From CAZCFB01 sp964511535 (lineage in GTDB: Bacteria; Myxococcota_A; Polyangia; GCA-2747355; CAZCFB01), in NCBI GenBank assembly GCA_964511535.1, contig CAZEFW010000249.1:1-8488 (forward strand): a stretch of 8,488 nucleotides of DNA. The letters run 5' to 3'. The first letter of the stretch is position 1; each line of letters opens with the position of its first letter. Position numbers and translations under genes: made by a program. Of this stretch, positions 1 through 6,027 are shown one piece after another. A model generated the notes under the pieces. The model saw nothing but the letters and a program-made list of their open reading frames with translations, was not told the origin of the DNA and made no database searches.

Positions 1-67
1 AGGCGCGGTCCACCACGTACTCGCTGTGGTCGCCCTCGGGCTCGGGTTCGAACGGTCTCGGTCGCAT
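1..67 (-). CDS. Start of an unidentified gene, cut by the window edge
   Basis: An ATG (complement of 65-67) opens a minus-strand frame with no stop through the window edge, giving 22 codons. The N-terminus is polar, rich in Pro, Glu and Arg (begins MRPRPFEPEPEGDHSEY), with no signal peptide or membrane segment. The start is supported by a strong Shine-Dalgarno-like AGAGAGGAG just upstream, and the ATG lies 23 bases after the stop of the ketosynthase gene, so it is probably the next gene in the same operon. The visible residues match no family I can recognise; from context it may be another enzyme of the lipid pathway, but that is a guess. Confidence 0.55.
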   Translation of the reverse strand, partial: MRPRPFEPEPEGDHSEYVVDRA

Positions 68-90
68 GCGCTCCTCTCTGCCGCCCCGGC

Positions 91-1350
91 TCAGTCCACC
101 CGCCGGAAGACGAGGCACGCGTTGCAGCCGCCGAAGCCGAACGCGTTCTTGAGCAGGACCCGCTGCTCCAGCGGCCGCGCGGCGCCGGCCGCGCAGTCGA
201 GCGGGATGTCCGGGTCCTCGGTGTAGTTGATGGTGGGCGTCAGCACGCCCCGGGCCATGCCCTCCAGGGCCAGGATGCTCTCGATGGCGCTGGCCGCCCC
301 CATGGCGTGGCCCATCATCGACTTGTTGGCGGTCACCGGCGGCATCGCGTCACCGAACACCTCGCGCAGGCTGTTGACCTCCACGGCGTCGCCCACCTTG
401 GTGCTGGCCGCGTGCGCGTTGACCGCGTCCACCTCCCCGGGCGCCACGCCGGCGTGCTCCAGCGCCTGGGCCATGCACCGCGTCACCGTCTGCGGGTTCG
501 GCGCGACGAAGTGGTGGGCGTCGGACGTCGAGGCCCACCCCGCCAGCTCGAACATGTAGGGCAGGCCGTGGGCGTCGGCGAACTCCCGGGTCGCGAGCAG
601 CAGGCAGCCAGCGCCCTCGCTGATGATGAAGCCGCGCCGGTCCGCAGAGAACGGTCGGCTCGCACGCTCAGGCGGCTCGTCCGCCCCGGGCTTGGTCTTG
701 TACGCGCCGTTCATGGTGGCGAAGCCGGCCACGATGGGCTCCACCAGCGCGCTGTCCGCGGCGCCGCAGATGCACAGGTCGGCCATGCCGCTGTCGAACA
801 TCAGCGCGGCCACCATCATGGAGGTGCACCCGGTGGCGCAGGCGGTGATGGTGCTCGTGATGGGGCCGGTGGCGCCGGTGAGGATCGAGACCTTCCCCCC
901 CACCATGTTGATACAGGAGTTCGGGTTGGTGAACGGGTGCGGCAGCCGCCCGCGCTCCACCATGATCCGATCGGCGTTGATCACCGCGTCCTGCCCGCCC
1001 ACGGCGCTGGAGAAGGTGATCGCCGTTCGCGGCGCGATCTCCTCGGTGAGCTCCAGCCCGGCGCGCTGTAGCGTACGGTGCGCCACCAGCATGCTGTTGG
1101 CGAAGATGGGCGAGGTCCAGTGCGCCATCTGCCGCTGGCCCAGGAAGGGGTAGGGCGTCCGATCGTAGTCCGGCACCTCGCCGGCCACCTGCACCGGGAA
1201 CCCGTCGGGCAGCGGGAAGCGCGTCAGGGGGCCGACGCCGCTGTCGCCCGCCGCGGCCGCCGCCCACTGCTGCTCCAGCTCCACGCCGAGGCAGGAGACC
1301 ATGTCGTGAGCCACGACCACAGGCCTTGCGCGTTTGTCCCGGTTACCCAT
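91..1350 (-). CDS. Beta-ketoacyl-ACP synthase, FabF/KAS II-like
   Basis: A discrete type II ketosynthase of 419 residues, the usual FabF length, predicted to catalyse decarboxylative Claisen condensation of an acyl chain with malonyl-ACP in the cytoplasm. The full Cys-His-His set is visible: Cys171 in ITACATG, His313 in NAHAAST and His348 in KSMMGHAMG, with Lys343 nearby. Other landmarks are RPFSADRRGF (232-241) followed by SEGAG, and the C-terminal glycine-rich NAFGFGGCNA. The His313 motif has AA where housekeeping FabF usually has GT, hinting at a secondary-metabolite clade. A TTG at 1398 gives a longer frame, but the ATG at 1350 has AGGA about 9 bases upstream and begins the normal KS N-terminus, so I prefer it. 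It is divergent from the GNAT gene and followed after 23 bases by the cut gene at the left edge. Function as a KS is secure; its substrate is not visible. Confidence 0.93.
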   Translation of the reverse strand: MGNRDKRARPVVVAHDMVSCLGVELEQQWAAAAAGDSGVGPLTRFPLPDGFPVQVAGEVPDYDRTPYPFLGQRQMAHWTSPIFANSMLVAHRTLQRAGLELTEEIAPRTAITFSSAVGGQDAVINADRIMVERGRLPHPFTNPNSCINMVGGKVSILTGATGPITSTITACATGCTSMMVAALMFDSGMADLCICGAADSALVEPIVAGFATMNGAYKTKPGADEPPERASRPFSADRRGFIISEGAGCLLLATREFADAHGLPYMFELAGWASTSDAHHFVAPNPQTVTRCMAQALEHAGVAPGEVDAVNAHAASTKVGDAVEVNSLREVFGDAMPPVTANKSMMGHAMGAASAIESILALEGMARGVLTPTINYTEDPDIPLDCAAGAARPLEQRVLLKNAFGFGGCNACLVFRRVD

Positions 1351-1369
1351 GAGGTGATTCCTGATAGAT

Positions 1370-1398
1370 TCAATAGTCGCTATTGCAGCGGGAGACAA
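1370..1398 (-). promoter_or_regulatory. Candidate promoter for the left ketosynthase operon
   Basis: Reading the minus strand, TTGTCT (complement of 1393-1398) is separated by exactly 17 bases from TATTGA (complement of 1370-1375), about 20 bases upstream of the preferred ATG. The match to sigma70 is modest (4/6 and 3/6), so this rests mainly on spacing and on position within a 57-base divergent spacer that must drive genes in both directions. The inverted repeat at 1371-1385 covers most of the -10 and part of the spacer. I found no convincing plus-strand promoter in the same spacer. Confidence 0.3.
1371..1385. repeat. Perfect inverted repeat in a divergent promoter spacer
   Basis: CAATAG, three bases TCG, then CTATTG form a perfect 6+3+6 dyad inside the 57-base gap between the divergent ketosynthase and GNAT starts. 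It is A/T-rich against a G+C-rich background and overlaps the candidate minus-strand -10. The size and symmetry suit a dimeric repressor or activator site controlling both directions. No regulator gene lies in the window, so the protein is unknown; a chance short palindrome is also possible. Confidence 0.45.
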
Positions 1399-1407
1399 GG
1401 GTTACAC

Positions 1408-2181
1408 ATGGCCTACATCGAGATCGGTGATCGATGTCTCAGCGCCGACGACGTGGCGGACCTCCTGGCCACGGACCACCCGATGGTGGAGCGGTTTCGC
1501 CTGGACAAGCAGGGCGAGGAGCCGGGGCACAGCTTGCGCTTCGCGCTGGTGATCCAGCCGCGAAAGGGGGCGCGCTACCAGCAGCTCCGCGATGGGGCCG
1601 GGGCGAGGCGCGAGCCGCGGTGGCGCACCCTCGACGGCACCGAGCGCATCGGCCAGGGCAACCGCGCCCTGTGGCACGACGGCAGCAAGGCGGTGGCGGA
1701 GAACCTGACCTTCTTCCCGGACCAGACCTTCAACGACCTCGGCATCGGCAGCGCCCTGTACGTCTCCATGGAGCGGCTGTACCGCGCGCTCGACGTGCGG
1801 CGCGTGACCCTGCTGGCGGTGGACGTGGGGGTCTACGTCTGGGCCCGCCAGGGGTTCGCCTTCATGCAGCCGGACCAGGCGCAGGAGCTGGCGCCGGAGA
1901 TGGACCGCTTCCTGTTCGCCCACGGGCTGAGCGTCGGAGTGGACGAAGCGCGCATGCAGGAGTCGTGGGACCTGGCCAACCACGCCGACCCTGACGGCCG
2001 CGTGGTGGAGGGCTACCGCGCGGGCAAGGCGTACATGCTGCGGGCGGCGCCCGCGTGGCACGGGGGCAAGGCGCTGGACGACCCCGAGTGCGAGGCCATC
2101 GCCGAGGCCTCCCGCCGCGAGACCTTCGCCCGCCTGCCGGACAAGATCGACGGCGCCACCGCCGACCTGGCGGTGAGGTAG
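1408..2181 (+). CDS. GNAT-fold acyltransferase-like protein
   Basis: A soluble protein of 257 residues with a GNAT-like core. The best evidence is residues 104-150: DLGIGSALY (110-118) resembles the acyl-CoA/pantetheine-binding Gly-rich loop and following helix, then a strand RRVTLLAVDVG and the block VYVWARQGF, which is like the beta5-helix-GF end of GNAT proteins. The N-terminal ~100 residues and the C-terminal ~80 are not assignable by eye. It may transfer an acyl group from CoA or ACP, possibly priming, releasing or tailoring the product; this is inference. The ATG at 1408 has AAGGG six bases upstream and starts MAYIEIGDRC; longer upstream readings run through the ketosynthase gene and are unlikely. 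Its stop lies two bases before the GTG of the radical SAM gene, so the two are almost certainly co-transcribed and translationally coupled. Confidence 0.78.
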   Translation: MAYIEIGDRCLSADDVADLLATDHPMVERFRLDKQGEEPGHSLRFALVIQPRKGARYQQLRDGAGARREPRWRTLDGTERIGQGNRALWHDGSKAVAENLTFFPDQTFNDLGIGSALYVSMERLYRALDVRRVTLLAVDVGVYVWARQGFAFMQPDQAQELAPEMDRFLFAHGLSVGVDEARMQESWDLANHADPDGRVVEGYRAGKAYMLRAAPAWHGGKALDDPECEAIAEASRRETFARLPDKIDGATADLAVR

Positions 2182-2183
2182 CC

Positions 2184-3722
2184 GTGCGCCGCAAGACCGT
2201 CACCCGGGGGCGAGGCGACGCGCGGCCGCGGCGGGTGCTGCTGGTGGCCCCGCGCCATCCGCCGAGCTTCTGGACCATGCAGGGCACCGTGGACCTGTTC
2301 GGCGCCCGGACCCTGATGCCGAACCCTGCGCTGGCCACCCTCGTGGCCCTGACCCCCGACGACGTGCGCGTGGAGTACCGCCTGTGCGAGGAGAACGTGG
2401 GGGACGCGCTTCCGGCGGACCTGCCCCTGGACCTGGTGGCGGTGACCGGCTCCACCCTGCACGCGCAGCGGGTGGAGGAGATCTGCCGCCACTTCCGCGC
2501 CCGCGGGGTCCCCGTGGCCCTCGGCGGCACCTACGCCACCATCCGCCAGGACCGGTGCCAGGGCCTGGCCGACCACCTGTTCATCGGCGAGGCGGAGCAC
2601 ACCTGGCCGCGGTTCCTGCGCCACTGGTCCGCGGGGGAGGCGCTGCCGGTCTACCAGCAAGCGGAGCATGTGGACCTGGCGTCGAGCCCGCCGCCCGACT
2701 GGTCGTTGATCCGCGCCGCCGACTACATCCACCTGCCGGTCCAGACCAGCCGCGGCTGCCCCAACAGCTGCGATTTCTGCGACGCGGTGCAATACCTGGG
2801 GCACCGGGTGCGCACCAAGCCGGTGTCGCAGGTGCTGGCCGAGGTGGACAACATCCACCGCCTGGGCCACCTGTCGATCTTCTTCTCCGACGACAACTTC
2901 ATCGGCGACCGCGGCTTTGCCCGCCGCCTGGTGGACGCCCTGGCGCGCAGCAACAGCGAGCGCGAGCACCCGGTGGCCTTCTCCACCCAGATCACCATGC
3001 AGGTGGCCGACGACGAGGCGCTGCTGCGACGCATGGCCGACGCCCGCTTCTCGGTGCTCTTCCTCGGGCTGGAGACGGTGCGCGAGGCGAGCCTCGCGGA
3101 GGTGCACAAGGCGCACAACCTGCGGCGCGACCCGGTGGCCCGCCTGCGGCGCATCTCGCGCCACGGCCTGGTGCCGTTCGTCGGGCTCATCGTGGGGTTC
3201 GACAACGACGACCCCACCGTCTTCGCAGAGCTGGAGCGGTTCATCACCCGCGCGCCCGCGCCCATCGCCGGGGTGAGCCTGCTCAACGCCCCGCGCAACA
3301 CGCCGCTGTACGAGCGGCTGCAGGCCGAGGGGCGGCTGCGGGGCGAGGACTTCAGCGGCGAGTGGCAGCTGCAGACCAACATCGTGCCCCTCGGCATGAC
3401 CGCCGGGCAGCTGCGCGACGGCTACCGGGCGCTGCTGCGGCGGCTCTACGAACCGGCCGCCTTCGAGGCGCGCCTGGAGGGCTGGCTCGAGGGGGTGGAC
3501 TACTTCACCGACATCTACACCCGCCGCAAGCAGGACCCGCGGCAGTTCCTCAAGCTGGCCAGGGTGCTGGCCTACTGCGCCCGCGAGGCGGAGCCGGGCG
3601 TGCGGCGCCTGTTCGTGCGGCAGATCGTTCGGGTGCTGCGAGGCGACCCGCGGCTCACGTCACGGGTGATCAGCTTCCTCGGCCAGTACCTGCACTTCAG
3701 ACAGTTTTCGCTGGGGCTGTAG
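2184..3722 (+). CDS. B12-binding radical SAM protein, DUF4070/HpnP-like
   Basis: Predicted 512-residue iron-sulfur enzyme of the cobalamin-binding radical SAM class. An N-terminal Rossmann-like B12-binding domain (about 15-165) shows RRVLLVAPRH, LDLVAVTGST and VPVALGGTYA but no DxHxxG, so cobalamin would bind without that lower His ligand. The radical SAM barrel follows with Cys192, Cys196 and Cys199 in the CxxxCxxC motif (TSRGCPNSCDFC), then FFSDDNF and FLGLET. The later FVGLIVGFDNDD and the C-terminal ~120 residues resemble the DUF4070 end of hopanoid C2-methylases (HpnP) and relatives. Members use SAM and often methylcobalamin to methylate or rearrange unactivated carbons of lipids and natural products. 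GTG at 2184 is chosen because GAGG lies about six bases upstream and it falls two bases after the GNAT stop; a longer frame from 2055 overlaps that gene. The last 26 bases overlap the convergent hotdog gene. The exact reaction is unknown. Confidence 0.9.
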   Translation: MRRKTVTRGRGDARPRRVLLVAPRHPPSFWTMQGTVDLFGARTLMPNPALATLVALTPDDVRVEYRLCEENVGDALPADLPLDLVAVTGSTLHAQRVEEICRHFRARGVPVALGGTYATIRQDRCQGLADHLFIGEAEHTWPRFLRHWSAGEALPVYQQAEHVDLASSPPPDWSLIRAADYIHLPVQTSRGCPNSCDFCDAVQYLGHRVRTKPVSQVLAEVDNIHRLGHLSIFFSDDNFIGDRGFARRLVDALARSNSEREHPVAFSTQITMQVADDEALLRRMADARFSVLFLGLETVREASLAEVHKAHNLRRDPVARLRRISRHGLVPFVGLIVGFDNDDPTVFAELERFITRAPAPIAGVSLLNAPRNTPLYERLQAEGRLRGEDFSGEWQLQTNIVPLGMTAGQLRDGYRALLRRLYEPAAFEARLEGWLEGVDYFTDIYTRRKQDPRQFLKLARVLAYCAREAEPGVRRLFVRQIVRVLRGDPRLTSRVISFLGQYLHFRQFSLGL

Positions 3723-4158
3723 GCGGCCCCGGGTCTTCCTTGCGGTAGGTCTGAAGCTCCACCTCTGCCACGAACCCGTCCGGGCCGGTGACCACGGCGG
3801 TGAAGGTGGCGTAGGTGTCCATGAACAGCTCCTTGCGCACCTCGGTGCGCAGGACCGCCCCCACGGGGACGCGCGGCGCGGACCAGGACGCCTTTCGCAG
3901 CCCCACGATGAAGCCCTGGCCGCCGGGGCGCTCCTCGCCCTGGCGCTCCCACGAGGCGTAGGCCGCCGCGCTCTGGGCCACCAGGTCCACCACCGCCACG
4001 GCGCTGATGGCTCCGTCAACGCAGGTGGGCCAGCTGTCGCGCACTCGCGCCTCCACCAGACCCCGCCCCAGCTCGATCTCCACCACCCGCTCCACCATGC
4101 GCATGCGGCCGCGGTGAGGGATCCACTCCTCGATGTCGTGAGGGTAACGGCGGGTCAC
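3697..4158 (-). CDS. ApeP-like hotdog dehydratase
   Basis: A 153-residue single-hotdog protein, resembling the ApeP-type 3-hydroxyacyl-ACP dehydratases of aryl polyene loci. Visible family marks are the N-terminal WIPHRGRMRMVERVVEIE (12-29, with His15 in the PHR motif) and the helix DLVAQSAAAYASW (58-70). Asp58 sits where the FabZ/ApeP helix usually carries the catalytic Glu or Asp, and Gln62 is conserved. GTG at 4158 is preferred: it overlaps the TGA of the upstream hotdog gene by four bases (GTGA) and has AGAGGTGG about four bases upstream. A longer frame reaches 4200 but runs through the neighbouring gene. Its role would be removing water from a 3-hydroxyacyl-ACP, perhaps as a partner of the adjacent hotdog protein. 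The 3' end overlaps the convergent radical SAM gene. Confidence 0.85.
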   Translation of the reverse strand: MTRRYPHDIEEWIPHRGRMRMVERVVEIELGRGLVEARVRDSWPTCVDGAISAVAVVDLVAQSAAAYASWERQGEERPGGQGFIVGLRKASWSAPRVPVGAVLRTEVRKELFMDTYATFTAVVTGPDGFVAEVELQTYRKEDPGPPTAPAKTV

Positions 4159-4520
4159 GACGCCACCTCTGGCGCGCCGATGAGCACCTGCCCCTCGCAC
4201 GCCCGGTCGCCGTCGAAGGTGACGCGGAAGTTGTAGCGCTCCGGCTTCTTGGCGTTGGGGGACAGCGTGACGTCGAACCGGCCCCCGCGATCAACCGCCT
4301 TGCGGAAGCGGACGCGAAAGAACCCGACCGTGCTGGCGCCGTCCAGGCCCAGGGCGACCGCCTGCTCCACCATGGCGAGCATGGCGATGCCCGGCACCAC
4401 CGGGTTGTCCGGGAAGTGGCCGTCGAAGTAGGGCGAGTCGTGGGGCACCGTGGCCGCGGCGACGATCTCGTCCGGATCGGCGCGCTCGATGGTGACGGCT
4501 GTGTCCCAGGGCGAAGGCAT
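4155..4520 (-). CDS. FabZ-like hotdog protein lacking the usual catalytic Glu
   Basis: A 121-residue protein with the FabZ signature YFDGHFPDNPVVPG (31-44), including catalytic-type His35, followed by the central hotdog helix IAMLAMVEQAV. Aligned by eye to E. coli FabZ (GHFP...PGVLILEAMAQ), the position of the catalytic Glu is Ala49; a Glu occurs one helical turn later (Glu52) and Gln53 is conserved. The family dehydrates 3-hydroxyacyl-ACP, but this one may be slow, use Glu52, act as a thioesterase or binding subunit, or form a mixed dimer with the ApeP-like protein encoded next to it. The ATG at 4520 starts MPSPWDTAV; no clear Shine-Dalgarno is seen. The gene heads the minus-strand pair and diverges from the second radical SAM gene across a short spacer filled with heptamer repeats. 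Confidence 0.85.
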   Translation of the reverse strand: MPSPWDTAVTIERADPDEIVAAATVPHDSPYFDGHFPDNPVVPGIAMLAMVEQAVALGLDGASTVGFFRVRFRKAVDRGGRFDVTLSPNAKKPERYNFRVTFDGDRACEGQVLIGAPEVAS

Positions 4521-4530
4521 GACGTAAGAG

Positions 4531-4565
4531 AGTCTACAGTCGACAGTCGACAGTCAACAGTCTAT
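4531..4565. repeat. Five tandem heptamers in a divergent spacer
   Basis: Five consecutive 7-base units with consensus AGTCNAC run through the gap between divergent genes: AGTCTAC, AGTCGAC, AGTCGAC, AGTCAAC and AGTCTAT. The last unit runs into the ATG at 4564. On the minus strand two units provide TTGACT and TAGACT with a 15-base spacing, which could be a poor promoter for the hotdog pair. The array might be a multi-site operator, a spacing element that varies in copy number, or a neutral short tandem repeat. Confidence 0.75.
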
Positions 4566-4593
4566 GGATAACGAGGCCCAGGTAAACGACGAC

Positions 4594-5958
4594 ATGCGAA
4601 TCCTGCTCATCTCCGCCAACCGACTGCGCGCGCCGTACCCGGTCTATCCGCTGGGCGTGGACCATGTGGCCGGGGCCCTGGCGCCGCGGCACCCGGTCAG
4701 CGTGCTCGACCTGTGCCAGGTGCCCGAGGACGAGCTGGAGCAGGCGGTGGCGCAGGAGGTGGCGCAGTTCGGGCCGGACATGGTGGGCATCTCCCTGCGC
4801 AACGTGGACAACGTCGAGGGCCTCGACGCGGTGAGCTTCACCGAGCACTATCGCCGCGTGGCCCGGGCGGCGCGGCAGGCCGCTGACGTCCCGCTGGTGC
4901 TGGGGGGCGCGGCCTACACCCTGTACCCGGAGCGGCTGGCCGCGGAGCTCGGCGCGGAGTATGGGCTCGCCGGCGAGGGGGAGCGCCTGCCGCTGCTGCT
5001 GGACGCCCTGGAGCGCGGCGAAGAGCCGGACGGCATCCCCGGGCTGGTGGTGGGGGCGAAGCTGCGATCGCCCATCGCCCCGTGGCAGGGAGACCCGGGG
5101 AGCCGGCGGCTGCTGCCCCCGGAGCGGCTGGCGTTCTACCTCGAGCGGGGCGGCATGCTGAGCCTGCAGACCAAGCGCGGCTGCCCCCACCGTTGCGGGT
5201 ACTGCACCTATCCTCAGATCGAGGGGCACGGCGTGCGGGGCTTCGACCCGGCGCTGGCGGCGCGCACCGCCCGGGAGCTTCAGGAGGCCGGGGCGCGCTA
5301 CCTCTGGATCACCGACGCGTCGTTCAACTGCGATGCCGAGCACAACCTGGCCGTGGCCCGGGCGTTCCGGCGAGAGAAGGTCACCGTCCCGTGGGGCGCC
5401 TTCTTCGCGCCGACGCCCTCGCCGACCGGATACTGGGGCGCCATGGCCGACGCTGGCCTGACCCACGTGGAGTTCGGCACCGAGTCCCTGTCGCCGACGG
5501 TGCTGGGCGGCTACCGCAAGCCGTTCGGTGTGCGCGAGGTGCAGCGAGCCCATCAGGACGCCCTGGATGCGGGGCTGTTCGTGGCGCACTACTTCTTGCT
5601 GGGAGGACCGGGCGAGACCCGCGAGACCGTGGCCGAGACCCTGAGCAACGCCGAGACGCTCGAGCGGGCGGTGCACTTCTTCTTCTGCGGGGTGCGGATC
5701 TACGCCGGCACCCGGATGCACCAGTTGGCCCTGCAGGAGGGGCAGGTGGCGCCTGCGGACGAGCTGCTGGCGCCGGTGTTCTATCGTCCCCCCGGCGTTG
5801 ACCTGGAGACCATGGGCCAGATGGTCACCGAGGCAGGGGCCGGGCGCTTCTCCTGGATGCTGAGCGGCGGCGGCGAGCAGGGGGTGCGCATGCTGGAGCG
5901 CATGTACGCCCGGGGGTACACCGGCCCGCTGTGGGAGAAGCTGATCCGCGCCGCGTGA
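4594..5958 (+). CDS. B12-binding radical SAM protein, ladderane-locus type
   Basis: A cobalamin-binding radical SAM enzyme of about 454 residues. Residues 1-155 form a B12-binding-like Rossmann domain (MRILLISANR, PDMVGISLRN, PLVLGGAAYT) without a DxHxxG motif. The radical SAM motif is KRGCPHRCGYCTYP, with Cys197, Cys201 and Cys204 from this start, followed by LWITDASFN, VEFGTES and FLLGGPGET, typical barrel strands. Length and motifs are like the B12/radical SAM proteins found with FabF, ACP and FabZ genes in proposed ladderane-lipid loci; that assignment is from memory of the family. It could methylate, cyclise or couple chain carbons. An in-frame ATG at 4564 adds MDNEAQVNDD, but has no Shine-Dalgarno and lies in the heptamer array; the ATG at 4594 has AGG about 11 bases upstream and begins the conserved domain, so it is preferred, though not firmly. 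It is only distantly similar to the other radical SAM protein here. Confidence 0.88.
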   Translation: MRILLISANRLRAPYPVYPLGVDHVAGALAPRHPVSVLDLCQVPEDELEQAVAQEVAQFGPDMVGISLRNVDNVEGLDAVSFTEHYRRVARAARQAADVPLVLGGAAYTLYPERLAAELGAEYGLAGEGERLPLLLDALERGEEPDGIPGLVVGAKLRSPIAPWQGDPGSRRLLPPERLAFYLERGGMLSLQTKRGCPHRCGYCTYPQIEGHGVRGFDPALAARTARELQEAGARYLWITDASFNCDAEHNLAVARAFRREKVTVPWGAFFAPTPSPTGYWGAMADAGLTHVEFGTESLSPTVLGGYRKPFGVREVQRAHQDALDAGLFVAHYFLLGGPGETRETVAETLSNAETLERAVHFFFCGVRIYAGTRMHQLALQEGQVAPADELLAPVFYRPPGVDLETMGQMVTEAGAGRFSWMLSGGGEQGVRMLERMYARGYTGPLWEKLIRAA

Positions 5959-5989
5959 ATAATCACCGGGGGACCGGGGTCTCACCAGT

Positions 5990-6018
5990 TTGACGGGCCA
6001 CAAGTGGCCGTCTAGCAT
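5990..6018 (+). promoter_or_regulatory. Sigma70-like promoter for the LolA-like gene
   Basis: TTGACG at 5990-5995 (5/6 match to the -35 consensus) and TAGCAT at 6013-6018 (4/6 match to the -10) are separated by exactly 17 bases. This is the best promoter match in the window and lies in the only gap before the LolA-like gene. Transcription would start near 6024-6026, only a few bases before the ATG at 6028, so the message would be almost leaderless. No Shine-Dalgarno precedes that ATG, which agrees. Confidence 0.6.
5996..6009. repeat. Palindrome filling the promoter spacer
   Basis: GGCCAC, AA, GTGGCC is a perfect 6+2+6 inverted repeat occupying most of the 17-base spacer between the candidate -35 and -10 of the LolA-like gene. 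A protein bound there would block or reshape RNA polymerase access, as classical operators do. It is not followed by a T-tract, so it is a poor candidate for an intrinsic terminator of the preceding radical SAM gene. Confidence 0.55.
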
Positions 6019-6027
6019 GTGCTCACG

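Noticed and set aside
307..1071. A 254-codon plus-strand frame inside the left ketosynthase
   Set aside because: His/Arg/Gly-rich shadow of a ketosynthase whose catalytic residues are all visible on the minus strand.
1350..1398. Longer ketosynthase reading from a TTG at 1398
   Set aside because: It adds 16 residues not seen in the family, has no Shine-Dalgarno and would run over the candidate promoter; the ATG at 1350 fits better.
2013..3164. A 383-codon minus-strand frame opposite the GNAT and first radical SAM genes
   Set aside because: Same low-complexity composition, and it spans the boundary between two well-supported plus-strand genes.
4531..4565. CRISPR-like array
   Set aside because: Units are only 7 bases and directly joined, with no spacers and no cas genes.
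5959..5989. Terminator after the second radical SAM gene
   Set aside because: Only a weak GACC-GG-GGTC dyad (5972-5981) with no T-tract is present.
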